Source: an uncultured Bacteriovoracaceae bacterium (lineage in GTDB: Bacteria; Bdellovibrionota; Bacteriovoracia; Bacteriovoracales; Bacteriovoracaceae). Taken from it: a stretch of DNA of 64,000 bases. The notes below the pieces were generated by a model. That model made no database searches, was not told the origin of the DNA, and saw only the letters and a program-made list of their open reading frames with translations. The stretch is from NCBI GenBank assembly GCA_937931205.1, contig CALHBF010000014.1:62001-126000 (forward strand), read 5' to 3'. Every line of letters starts with the position of its first letter. Positions within the stretch are counted from its first letter, which is position 1. Of this stretch, positions 8,880 to 16,681 are shown in pieces. Both the position numbers and the translations under genes were made by a program.

Positions 8880-8912
8880 AGCGGGATTCTCACAAAAAAG
8901 AAAAATCCCGCT
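8880..8912 (-). terminator. Terminator of copZ
   Basis: Nine-bp stem AGCGGGATT (8880-8888) / AATCCCGCT (8904-8912) with a 15-nt A-rich loop. On the minus strand it is followed by a run of six T, making a normal intrinsic terminator just after the copZ stop. Confidence 0.85.
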
Positions 8913-8918
8913 CTTTTA

Positions 8919-9125
8919 TTAGTCGTGACTAATATTTTTAGCTACATAGCCTGCATTCTCGATCAATTCTTTTACCTGATCCAGCGTGTGATTGGTTTCG
9001 ACACTTACTATTTTAGTCGGTACATCAACTTGGGCCTTGATTTTAGCATCAAAACTTCTGAATGATTCATTGATTCGATTAAAGCAACCCATACAGCTAA
9101 GACCTTCAATTTTAAATTTATACAT
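8919..9125 (-). CDS. copZ: Copper chaperone CopZ-like HMA protein
   Basis: A 68-residue single heavy-metal-associated domain. The metal motif GLSCMGCFNRI near residues 8-18 supplies two Cys, and the usual beta-alpha-beta-beta-alpha-beta pattern ends in VKELIENAGY. Such proteins carry Cu(I) in the cytoplasm to ATPases or regulators. No copper P-type ATPase is encoded nearby, so its partner must lie elsewhere or be CueR itself. GAGGAG lies 8 nt before the ATG. Expression should be driven by the CueR-type promoter at 9156-9186, which faces this gene. Confidence 0.9.
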   Translation of the reverse strand: MYKFKIEGLSCMGCFNRINESFRSFDAKIKAQVDVPTKIVSVETNHTLDQVKELIENAGYVAKNISHD

Positions 9126-9155
9126 TTATATTCTCCTCGTTAATAGCGTTGTCCT

Positions 9156-9186
9156 ATCTTGCACCTTCCCGCTAGGGGAAGGTCAA
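9156..9186 (-). promoter_or_regulatory. CueR-type promoter/operator of copZ
   Basis: On the minus strand, -35 TTGACC (9186-9181) and -10 CAAGAT (9161-9156) are separated by 19 bp, the overlong spacer typical of MerR-family activated promoters. The spacer is occupied by a perfect dyad, ACCTTCCC / GGGAAGGT around GCTAG (9163-9183). This matches the ACCTTCC...GGAAGGT boxes known for CueR. Confidence 0.88.
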
Positions 9187-9201
9187 ACTTTTTTTGATTT
9201 A

Positions 9202-9232
9202 TTGACCTTCCCCTAATGGAAAGGTTTAAAGT
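9202..9232 (+). promoter_or_regulatory. CueR-type promoter/operator of cueR and the copper oxidase
   Basis: -35 TTGACC (9202-9207) and -10 TAAAGT (9227-9232) are separated by 19 bp, and the spacer holds the dyad ACCTTCC...GGAAAGGT. It is nearly the same as the copZ promoter, placed back to back with it. Transcription would start near 9239, downstream of an ATG at 9233, which argues for the cueR start at 9260. Confidence 0.88.
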
Positions 9233-9259
9233 ATGGTGAGGGAGAATGAGGAGTCGAAG

Positions 9260-9652
9260 ATGAATATTGGTGAAGTTGCAGCATTGAGCGAAGTAAATAG
9301 TAAGATGATACGTCGATATGAAGAATTAGGAATTATACCCAAAGCGGGGCGTAGTTTAGCTGGTTATAGGCAGTATACGGATAAGGATGTTCATGTATTG
9401 CGATTTGTGAAAAGGGCTCGAGAGTTGGGATTTCCCATGAAGGATATCAAACAACTTGTAAGTCTATGGCGCAATAAATCTCGTTCAAGTTCTCAGGTGA
9501 AAAACATTGCCTTAAAGCATCAGCATGAACTTGAAAAGAAGTTGCATGAAGTGCAGAAAATGCTCAAAACGATTGGCCAGCTTGTTGAGAATTGCCATGG
9601 AGATGAACGACCTGATTGTCCTATTCTCGATGAACTAAACTGTCATAAATAA
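9260..9652 (+). CDS. cueR: Copper-responsive MerR-family regulator CueR
   Basis: A 130-residue MerR-family activator. The N-terminal winged helix (MNIGEVAALSEV, IRRYEELGII, GYRQYTDKDV) is followed by a dimerisation helix and the metal loop CHGDERPDCPIL near the C terminus. The two Cys with this spacing are the Cu(I)/Ag(I) ligands of CueR. The start at 9260 follows GAGGAG (9248-9253) by 6 nt; the in-frame ATG at 9233 lies upstream of the predicted transcription start. It should activate both facing promoters when copper rises, and so regulate itself. The oxidase gene begins 7 nt after the stop and is probably in the same operon. Confidence 0.93.
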   Translation: MNIGEVAALSEVNSKMIRRYEELGIIPKAGRSLAGYRQYTDKDVHVLRFVKRARELGFPMKDIKQLVSLWRNKSRSSSQVKNIALKHQHELEKKLHEVQKMLKTIGQLVENCHGDERPDCPILDELNCHK

Positions 9653-9659
9653 GGTTATC

Positions 9660-11741
9660 ATGAAATTAATTACTTTTTTATTCGTTCTTTTATTCTTTGC
9701 ACTTCCTCTTGCCGCAAAAACAGTTCGCTATGAACTCGTTGCCAGTAAAGGGAAAGTGAATCTGAGCGGAAAGAAGGAAGTCGATTTTGCCTTGATGATT
9801 AATGACTCTATTCCTGCGCCGATCTTAGAATTTACTGAAGGGGATGAAGCGGAAATTGTCTTAATTAATAATATCCCTGATGATGAGTTATCTGTTCATT
9901 GGCATGGAATTCTTTTAGATCCTTATATGGATGGTGTTCCTTACGTGAACACTCCTCCTATCAAGAGTGGGGAGAGTTATACTTTTAAATTCAAAATAAG
10001 GCAGCACGGTACTTATTGGTATCACTCTCACACGAATGTGCAGGAACAAAAAGGACTCTACGGTGCTATAGTCATTCATCCTAAGGAAAAGACAATTTCT
10101 TATGATAAGGATCTAGTCGTTGTAGTTAGCGACTGGACGGATGAGGATGCCACTGAGGTCCTCAAGAATTTAAGAAAAGATGGCGACTACTATCTTTATA
10201 AAAAAGATACTATGCGCTCATGGCTTGGCGCCATTCAGGCGAAATCTCTTAAAAATTTTCTATATAATGAATGGACTCGCATGGGAGGAATGGATTTCTC
10301 TGATGTGGGGTATGATGCTTTTCTTATCAATGGCAAGCGAGATTCTCAAGGAATCATGGCCCATCCAGGAGAAAAGGTTCGAATCAGAGTTATCAATGCC
10401 TCAGCTTCAACTTACTTTTATGTTTCTCTAGGAAATCTTCCGATGAAAATTATTTCAATGGATGGAGTGGATATAAAACCTGCTCTCGCCAATGATTTTC
10501 TGATTGGCATGGCCGAAACTTACGATATTTTGTTTCAAGTTCCTGATCATCAGAATTATGAACTAAAAGCAACCGCCCAGGATGGGACAGGATCGGCATC
10601 AACTTGGATTGGGATGGGAGAGAGTGTTTTTGCTCCTATTAGACCATTTCCAGACATGTATGCCACTATGGACCATTTATCGATGGATCACTCAACAATG
10701 ACTCATGAATCGATGGAGCATTCAGGAATGAACCACGCATCCATGAGTCATTCAAATATGGATCACTCGTCCATGAACCACTCTGTAGAAGAAGTTTATC
10801 CAAGTTTTTCTGTTCAAGATGCACAAGCTAAGCATAAAACCAATTTCCCAGCGTCAACACCCGCTCATGATGTGAAGCTGGTCTTAGACGGGGATATGGA
10901 TCGTTATGTCTGGCACATTAACGGCAAGGCGATTCATCAAGATCGGAATATCAATATTCGTGAAAATGAAGTGGTACGCTTCACTTTTGTGAATAAGACA
11001 ATGATGCATCACCCGATGCATCTGCATGGGCATTTTTTTCGAGTCATTAATAAGCATGGTGATTTTTCGCCAATGAAGCACACGGTGGATGTTGCCCCAC
11101 ACTCTACGGTGACGATTGAGTTTTATACTGATGAGCCAGGGGAGTGGATGCTTCATTGTCATAATCTTTATCACTTAAAGACAGGCATGGCCCGAGTCGT
11201 GAAGTACTCCTCATTTACTCCTAAAAAAGAAATGCAAGAATGGCAGAAAAAAGATCCACATCTTCATGATCATACCTATTATCGAGGAATGGTCGAAGCG
11301 GCTACGAACCATGCTCAGGCAGAGTTCTATTGGATGAAGACATGGGATGAAATTGAGTTAAGACTTGAATCTCGTGATGATGATAATTGGGAAGCTGAAG
11401 GGGATTTCTTTTATAAAAGATGGCTTGGACGATTTACTCACTTATTAACTGGTGCGACTCTTGTGGATCGAGAAGGTGCTGGAGTAGTAGGGGTTGGCCA
11501 AATTCTTCCTTTCCTTATCGAGACCCATACTATTATTGACCATAAAGGACGTTTAAGATTCAACGTCGAGAAAAGATTTCAGTGGACCAAGAATATTTAT
11601 ACTGATGCGGAATTTACTTTTAGACAGAAACAGTCTTCTGAATTTGAAATTAGTTTGATGTATCAAAAACAATGGGCCTGGTCTGCGGGACTGATGTTTA
11701 CTGAGAAAAGTATTGGTTTAGGTGCTCAATTTAATTTCTAG
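9660..11741 (+). CDS. CopA-type multicopper oxidase with C-terminal CopB-like domain
   Basis: A 693-residue exported protein (signal peptide ending LPLAAK). Three cupredoxin domains carry the copper ligands: HWHG (His80, His82), HSHT, HPMHLHGHFF and HCHNLYHLKTGM (His499, Cys500, His501). This is the CopA/PcoA multicopper oxidase pattern, which oxidises Cu(I) in the periplasm. Between domains 2 and 3 lies a run of eight M-x-H-x-x pentapeptides, likely copper binding. After about residue 560 the chain continues for some 130 residues (LHDHTYYRGM, then GVGQILPFLIET and alternating beta strands ending in QFNF). That tail resembles part of CopB/PcoB, normally a separate outer-membrane protein. Cotranscribed with cueR. 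The 3' end overlaps the convergent urea transporter gene by 11 nt. Confidence 0.9.
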   Translation: MKLITFLFVLLFFALPLAAKTVRYELVASKGKVNLSGKKEVDFALMINDSIPAPILEFTEGDEAEIVLINNIPDDELSVHWHGILLDPYMDGVPYVNTPPIKSGESYTFKFKIRQHGTYWYHSHTNVQEQKGLYGAIVIHPKEKTISYDKDLVVVVSDWTDEDATEVLKNLRKDGDYYLYKKDTMRSWLGAIQAKSLKNFLYNEWTRMGGMDFSDVGYDAFLINGKRDSQGIMAHPGEKVRIRVINASASTYFYVSLGNLPMKIISMDGVDIKPALANDFLIGMAETYDILFQVPDHQNYELKATAQDGTGSASTWIGMGESVFAPIRPFPDMYATMDHLSMDHSTMTHESMEHSGMNHASMSHSNMDHSSMNHSVEEVYPSFSVQDAQAKHKTNFPASTPAHDVKLVLDGDMDRYVWHINGKAIHQDRNINIRENEVVRFTFVNKTMMHHPMHLHGHFFRVINKHGDFSPMKHTVDVAPHSTVTIEFYTDEPGEWMLHCHNLYHLKTGMARVVKYSSFTPKKEMQEWQKKDPHLHDHTYYRGMVEAATNHAQAEFYWMKTWDEIELRLESRDDDNWEAEGDFFYKRWLGRFTHLLTGATLVDREGAGVVGVGQILPFLIETHTIIDHKGRLRFNVEKRFQWTKNIYTDAEFTFRQKQSSEFEISLMYQKQWAWSAGLMFTEKSIGLGAQFNF
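10668..10787 (+). repeat. Eight tandem 15-nt units coding Met/His pentapeptides
   Basis: Eight in-frame units of 15 nt encode M-x-H-x-x (MDHLS, MDHST, MTHES, MEHSG, MNHAS, MSHSN, MDHSS, MNHSV). Similar Met/His-rich repeats occur in CopA-type oxidases and bind Cu(I)/Cu(II). Copy number could vary between strains by slippage. Confidence 0.85.
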
Positions 11742-12627
11742 CAGTCAAAAAGATAAAGACCCACGTTACGAGAACGAAAGGTAGAGTCATTACTGGAAGA
11801 CCTAAAGGAAGGAAGAGCTTTGAGATTCCCACGAATGAGAGAGTCGTGAGTATTGTAGCTATAATAATGATGATATGATTCTTCCAATGATCTGAGAGAA
11901 AAACACTTCCTAGAGCAAGAGCGGTGAGAGCTCCGTTAAAACCATAAGCTCCAGCACCTAAAACTTCATGAGGAGCACTAAGTAAGAAGCCAGTAATAAA
12001 TCCAGTTGTTGATCCGATGATGGCCCAAATAAAAGCTCTCTTTGAATTAATCAAAAGTCCAAGTAACATCAAGAGCCCTGAAATGGTATTCTCTTGAAAG
12101 AAGACTTGTGAAATTCCTTGGATAATTCCTTCCCATGGCCCATTTTCATAGTGACTAATTGCTGAATGAGTCGCTGGTCGAAAAAGATTCAACAGAGTAT
12201 TTATTGATAAAAAGATTAATGTTGTAACAACAAAAGGTGCGGTTAGAGTAGGTAGTTTCTTTTTACTGAGAATCTTGTAAAACAACTGCATGATGACTGT
12301 TGAAGTGGCCGCGGCCAAAGCGGCGTAGCACCAAGAAGAGAAGTTCGCTTCAAGAAAGTAGATCAGACCTAATGCTACCAATGCTCCATTGAAGCCAAAT
12401 AGTCCATTTCGTTTTTGTTCAAGGTCCAGATTTAAAAGATAGGCAGTCGCAGTGCCGGTAAGTGATCCCAGTAAAGCAGCTAATCCATAAGTTGAGGACT
12501 GGTAAAAAATCCCGCATAAAAAGAGAAGGCCTGTTAAGGCATTATTTTGAAACATTACCTGCCCAACTCCCCGTAGAGCAGATTTAGTAAAGATTTGCAG
12601 GCCATTTGCAGAAAAGGTTGAGGACAT
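11731..12627 (-). CDS. Urea transporter family protein
   Basis: A 298-residue inner-membrane protein with the internal twofold repeat of the urea transporter (UT) family. Each half has the pattern GLFGFNGALVAL / AYGFNGALTALAL followed by an LPxxTxPFV motif (LPTLTAPFV and LPVMTLPFV). UT proteins form passive urea channels. No urease or urea carboxylase gene is in the window, so the role is unclear; another small polar solute is possible. It is the only gene in this copper region with no evident metal link. It converges on the oxidase gene and overlaps it by 11 nt. No clear ribosome site precedes the ATG. Confidence 0.88.
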   Translation of the reverse strand: MSSTFSANGLQIFTKSALRGVGQVMFQNNALTGLLFLCGIFYQSSTYGLAALLGSLTGTATAYLLNLDLEQKRNGLFGFNGALVALGLIYFLEANFSSWCYAALAAATSTVIMQLFYKILSKKKLPTLTAPFVVTTLIFLSINTLLNLFRPATHSAISHYENGPWEGIIQGISQVFFQENTISGLLMLLGLLINSKRAFIWAIIGSTTGFITGFLLSAPHEVLGAGAYGFNGALTALALGSVFLSDHWKNHIIIIIATILTTLSFVGISKLFLPLGLPVMTLPFVLVTWVFIFLTARN

Positions 12628-12680
12628 AATTTAAAATTCCCTATGTGCTAATTAAAGACAAGTTTAAGGAAAAATCGTAG

Positions 12681-12709
12681 TTGTAACACAAAAATTTGTC
12701 ATCTAAGAT
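12681..12709 (+). promoter_or_regulatory. Putative sigma70 promoter of the RND efflux operon
   Basis: TTGTAA (12681-12686) and TAAGAT (12704-12709) with a 17-nt spacer. The GTG start at 12716 would coincide with the transcription start, so the first gene may be translated from a leaderless message. It shows no CueR-like box. Confidence 0.4.
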
Positions 12710-12715
12710 AAAGAT

Positions 12716-13045
12716 GTGAAGCAGTTTGTCCTTACTTTCTTATTTCTAGTCAGCTTTTTATCTGTTCGTGTGGCAGAAGCGGCCTGTATTTGTTTGGAAA
12801 GTATTACGACTCATGAATCATTTGAGAAAGCGAGTGCGAGTGTTGATGCCCAATCAAGTGAGCATGCTTCAAATGAAAAGACAGAGCATTGTCAGCATAA
12901 TTGTTCTCAGTGCCACTTCACAGCTTTGGTTCCATTATCTTTTGTCATCTCGACAATTCATGGGGGGCCTTCTGTAGAGTTACCTCTTATCGTTCAATCT
13001 TATAAAGATATCTCTTCTTCGGTCTATCGACCTCCTATTGCCTAA
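12716..13045 (+). CDS. Small exported Cys/His-rich protein
   Basis: A 109-residue protein with a signal peptide (MKQFVLTFLFLVSFLSVRVAEA) and a cluster CICLE plus HCQHNCSQCH near residues 24-26 and 58-67 that should bind metal. The layout resembles small DUF2946-like proteins found at the head of metal-efflux operons, but I cannot assign a family. The start is GTG with no ribosome site and a -10-like hexamer 6 nt upstream. The RND pump gene follows after 48 nt, so a role in sensing or scavenging the pump's substrate is plausible. Confidence 0.65.
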   Translation: MKQFVLTFLFLVSFLSVRVAEAACICLESITTHESFEKASASVDAQSSEHASNEKTEHCQHNCSQCHFTALVPLSFVISTIHGGPSVELPLIVQSYKDISSSVYRPPIA

Positions 13046-13093
13046 TCCTTACCTCTTGATTTGTTTTCTATTTATCTTTGTTAAGGATTTATT

Positions 13094-16000
13094 GTGCTTA
13101 ATTCAATTATTAAGTTGGCCTTACGCCAAAGACTTGCCGTTGTTGTCATCAGTATCGTGTTGTTGTTTATTGGAACATGGCAGGCGTTTAATTTACCAGT
13201 AGATGTTTTTCCCGACCTGAACCGTCCTGTGGTTACTGTCATGACTGAGGCCAAGGGGTTGGCCCCTGAGGAAACTGAGGTTCAGGTTACTATGCCGATT
13301 GAGAATGTTCTGAACGGTCTTCCTGGATTGATGAGAATTCGCTCATCCAGTGGGGCGGGGATTTCTCTTATTTATGCGGAATTTGATTGGGGGACTGATC
13401 TCTACCGAAACAGGCAAATGGTGGCCGAGCGTCTTCAGTTAGCTAAAGAAAAGCTTCCCTTGAATATTGTCCCTGTGATGACCCCTAGTTCTTCTATTAT
13501 GGGAGAGATTATGTTTGTAGGTCTGACTTCTCCTAAAGGCGAGGTGAGTCCTATGGATCTTCGAACCATTGCCGAGTGGACTATCAGGCCAAGGCTTTTG
13601 GCCATTCCGGGTGTCAGTCAGATTATTACTATCGGTGGAGATCTTAAGCAGTATCAGATTTTAGTCTCTGCTCAAAAAATGCAGGCCCGTGGATTAACAG
13701 TTGAGGATTTAAAGCAATCCTTGGCCGAAATTGGTCTCAATACTTCAGGCGGATTTATTGACGTCGGTGAAAAAGAATTTTTGATTCGTACCATCGGTCG
13801 TGCAGAAACTGTGAAGCATATTCAAGAAGCCTATGTAGGACTTCATTTGGGGAATGCTGTAACGGTTAAGGATATCGCCGAAGTTAAGATTGGCTCCCAT
13901 TTTAAACGTGGTAATGGTTCTGTGAATGGAAGCCCTTCAGTGGTGATGACCGTTCAAAAACAACCGACAGCAGAAACTGTTAATCTTACCAAAGTGATTG
14001 AAAAGGAGCTGGAATCTATTCAGAAAAGCTTACCTCAAGGAGTTGAAGTTAAATCTGATCTCTTTAAGCAATCTCATTTTATTGAAAATTCAATTGGTAA
14101 TGTTACTGAGGCCCTAAGAGACGGAACTATCATGGTTCTGATTATTTTGATGCTGTTTCTTCTGAATTGGCGAACAACATTCATCACATTGACTGCGATT
14201 CCATTATCTTTTGTTATCACTGCCCTTATTTTTAAAGTTTTTGGTCTTAGTGTGAACACCATGACTTTAGGTGGACTTGCTGTGGCCGTTGGTGAACTTG
14301 TTGATGATGCGATTGTGGATGTCGAAAATGTACATCGCAGACTAAACGAGAACCGGATGCTTGAAAAACCTAGAGCTGTGCTGAAAGTTATTTTTGAAGC
14401 TTCAAAGGAAATTAGAAACTCTATCGTGTTTTCAACTCTGATCGTTGTTCTTGTTTTTATCCCTCTCTTTGCATTAGGTGGACTTGAAGGAAAGCTTTTT
14501 GCTCCGATGGGACAGGCCTATATTATTTCAATTCTGGCCTCTCTTTTCGTTTCCTTAACACTGACACCGGTTCTTTGTTATTATCTCTTGGCCAGAAATG
14601 AAGAAAAGATGAAAGTTGAAAAAGACGGACCTCTGGTTATCTTTCTTAAAAAATGGTCGCGAAAGATTTTAAATCATACTTTGGAAAAACCTTTTCTTAT
14701 TATTTCTGTGACTCTTGTTTTATTTCTTGCCACTGTTTCGGTCATTCCTTTTATGGGCAGAGATTTTTTACCTGCGTTTAATGAGGGAACAGCAACACTT
14801 GGGTTGCAGGCAACCCCTGGGATCTCATTGACTCAATCTAACCTAAAAGGTTTAGAAGTCGAAAAAGCATTGCTGACTATTCCAGAAGTTAAATCGACTA
14901 CGAGAAGGGTTGGACGAGCTGAAATGGATGAGCACGCAGAAGGTGTTAACTGGAATGAAATTGATCTGGATTTTAAAGATGGTGGCAGGCCTCGTGAAGT
15001 TGTCTTCAGAGAAATACGAGAAAAGATCAGTGAAGTCTGGCCAGATGTATTTGTGAACGTAGGTCAGCCTATCTCTCACAGACTTGACCATATGCTCTCA
15101 GGTGTTCGTTCTCAGATCGCTTTGAAAATTTTTGGACCAGATATTGTAGAGCTTCGTCGACTTGGCGGTGAGGTTTATGAAAAGATCAAAAACATTCCTG
15201 GGCTAAAAGATTTGCAAGTTGAGCCGCTGGTACAAATTCCTCAGCTAAAAGTGTTCATTGATAAAGAAGAAGTGAAAAGTGCGAGGATGAGTGCTGGAGC
15301 TATGGCAAGTGATCTTGAAGCACTCTTGAGTGGTTATAATGTTGGACAGGTGATTGAGGGGCAGCAGATACATGGTATTTTGCTTCGTCTTGATGAGGCT
15401 TCTCGTTCTAACCCAGAGACGATTGAAAATATTCAGCTAAAGATTCTTCCGACGGGAGATCAGATCCAAGTTAAGGATGTGGCCAATGTCTATCAGGGAA
15501 GTGGCCCCAATATGATCAATCGAGAAGGATTAAGAAGACGTCTGGTCGTTTCTGCCAATTCTGATGGAGTGGATTTAGGAAAATTAGTGTCCGCCATTCA
15601 AAAGGCTTCTGCTGAAATTGATTGGACGGAAGGCTATCACATGGAAGTAGGAGGACAATTTGAGAGTCAGATGAAATCTTCCAAACAAATGATCTGGCTT
15701 GGATTAACCTCTCTCATTTTGGTTTTTTTCCTTCTTTATTTCCATTTTAATTCTTCAGTACTCTCACTGCAGATTATGCTCAATATCCCTCTGGCACTGA
15801 TTGGGAGTGTTGCGGCAGTTTATTTCACTGAAAAATCCTTTTCTATCGCCTCACTTATTGCCTTTGTGACCCTTTGTGGTATTGCTTCTCGCAACGGAAT
15901 TATGATGATTTCTCACTATCTGCATTTGATGACGGAAGAGGGAGAAGCATTTGGTAAGGAAATGATTATCAGAGGAACTTTAGAGCGTCTGGTTCCTGTG

Positions 16001-16228
16001 CTGATGACTGCGCTGACAGCGATTCTTGCTCTTATGCCACTGCTTTTTGCTAAGGGAGAGCCTGGGAAAGAGATACTGCATCCAGTGGCCGTTGTTATTG
16101 TCGGAGGTTTATTGACTTCCACTTTACTTGATTTATTGATTACGCCAGCAGTCTTTTATCTGTATGGAAATAGAGCTTCAAAGAAAGCTATTGAAAAACA
16201 TCAACGTTTAAAAAATGAGGAGTTTTAA
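13094..16228 (+). CDS. Heavy-metal efflux RND pump (CusA/CzcA family)
   Basis: A 1044-residue inner-membrane transporter of the HME-RND class. It has the N-terminal membrane helix, two large periplasmic loops and two groups of membrane helices. FNLPVDVFPDLNRPVV near the N terminus and GRDFLPAFNEGT in the second loop are class hallmarks. The helix-4 motif reads VGELVDDAIVDVEN, which differs from both the CzcA type (DFG...DGAVVMVEN) and the CusA type (AMVDAAIVMIEN), so the metal cannot be read off. It would export cations from periplasm or cytoplasm using protons. Start GTG with AAGGA 6 nt upstream. It is followed by two genes with 1-nt overlap and a 7-nt gap. Confidence 0.92.
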   Translation: MLNSIIKLALRQRLAVVVISIVLLFIGTWQAFNLPVDVFPDLNRPVVTVMTEAKGLAPEETEVQVTMPIENVLNGLPGLMRIRSSSGAGISLIYAEFDWGTDLYRNRQMVAERLQLAKEKLPLNIVPVMTPSSSIMGEIMFVGLTSPKGEVSPMDLRTIAEWTIRPRLLAIPGVSQIITIGGDLKQYQILVSAQKMQARGLTVEDLKQSLAEIGLNTSGGFIDVGEKEFLIRTIGRAETVKHIQEAYVGLHLGNAVTVKDIAEVKIGSHFKRGNGSVNGSPSVVMTVQKQPTAETVNLTKVIEKELESIQKSLPQGVEVKSDLFKQSHFIENSIGNVTEALRDGTIMVLIILMLFLLNWRTTFITLTAIPLSFVITALIFKVFGLSVNTMTLGGLAVAVGELVDDAIVDVENVHRRLNENRMLEKPRAVLKVIFEASKEIRNSIVFSTLIVVLVFIPLFALGGLEGKLFAPMGQAYIISILASLFVSLTLTPVLCYYLLARNEEKMKVEKDGPLVIFLKKWSRKILNHTLEKPFLIISVTLVLFLATVSVIPFMGRDFLPAFNEGTATLGLQATPGISLTQSNLKGLEVEKALLTIPEVKSTTRRVGRAEMDEHAEGVNWNEIDLDFKDGGRPREVVFREIREKISEVWPDVFVNVGQPISHRLDHMLSGVRSQIALKIFGPDIVELRRLGGEVYEKIKNIPGLKDLQVEPLVQIPQLKVFIDKEEVKSARMSAGAMASDLEALLSGYNVGQVIEGQQIHGILLRLDEASRSNPETIENIQLKILPTGDQIQVKDVANVYQGSGPNMINREGLRRRLVVSANSDGVDLGKLVSAIQKASAEIDWTEGYHMEVGGQFESQMKSSKQMIWLGLTSLILVFFLLYFHFNSSVLSLQIMLNIPLALIGSVAAVYFTEKSFSIASLIAFVTLCGIASRNGIMMISHYLHLMTEEGEAFGKEMIIRGTLERLVPVLMTALTAILALMPLLFAKGEPGKEILHPVAVVIVGGLLTSTLLDLLITPAVFYLYGNRASKKAIEKHQRLKNEEF

Positions 16229-16674
16229 TGAAACAGTTTTTAGTTATTTTATCATTTATATTTTCTTTAAGTACATTTGCTCATGAAGGTGGGCATGGCC
16301 ATGTTGCCGAAGGTGGGAAATTCGGCGGAATCATGTCCCCTGTTATTGATAAAAAAGAAGAAGGTAAAGGGGAGAAGGCCCATACACTTTATAAAGCAGA
16401 GCTAGTGAGAGCAGCTTCAGGGAAACTGAGTCTCTATATCTTCGATGATAAAATGAATCTAGTGGACCTCTCTAGTTTTGGTGAGATTGTGAAGGCCAAC
16501 TTAGAAATTAAAAAGAAAGGGAAGTACACTTATTTTGGTGATTTCCAGCTGAAGAAGAATGGTAATCACTTCACAGGTCTCCTTCCTCAAGTTGAATACA
16601 AACCATTTAACATTGATTTGTTTCTTACAAAAGGTAAGCAGGAGCTATTTGTAGGTTTCTCAAATTTAGATTAG
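16228..16674 (+). CDS. Small periplasmic His-rich protein of the RND operon
   Basis: A 148-residue exported protein: signal peptide [18 protein letters not shown], then [12 protein letters not shown], likely metal binding, then a beta-rich domain of about 110 residues. The ATG overlaps the pump stop codon (TAATG), implying tight coupling. In most HME-RND operons a membrane-fusion protein of 350-500 residues holds this place. This protein lacks the coiled-coil hairpin and lipoyl domains such an adaptor needs. It may be a metal chaperone (CusF-like role) or a reduced adaptor; neither is shown. Confidence 0.65.
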   Translation: MKQFLVILSFIFSLSTFAHEGGHGHVAEGGKFGGIMSPVIDKKEEGKGEKAHTLYKAELVRAASGKLSLYIFDDKMNLVDLSSFGEIVKANLEIKKKGKYTYFGDFQLKKNGNHFTGLLPQVEYKPFNIDLFLTKGKQELFVGFSNLD

Positions 16675-16681
16675 GTTATTT

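Noticed and set aside
9233..9259. Earlier ATG for cueR
   Set aside because: It abuts the -10 element TAAAGT and lies upstream of the predicted transcription start; the ATG at 9260 has GAGGAG and matches the usual CueR N terminus.
10668..10787. CRISPR-like or satellite repeat
   Set aside because: The 15-nt period is in frame inside the oxidase gene and encodes Met/His pentapeptides; units are not identical and there are no spacers.
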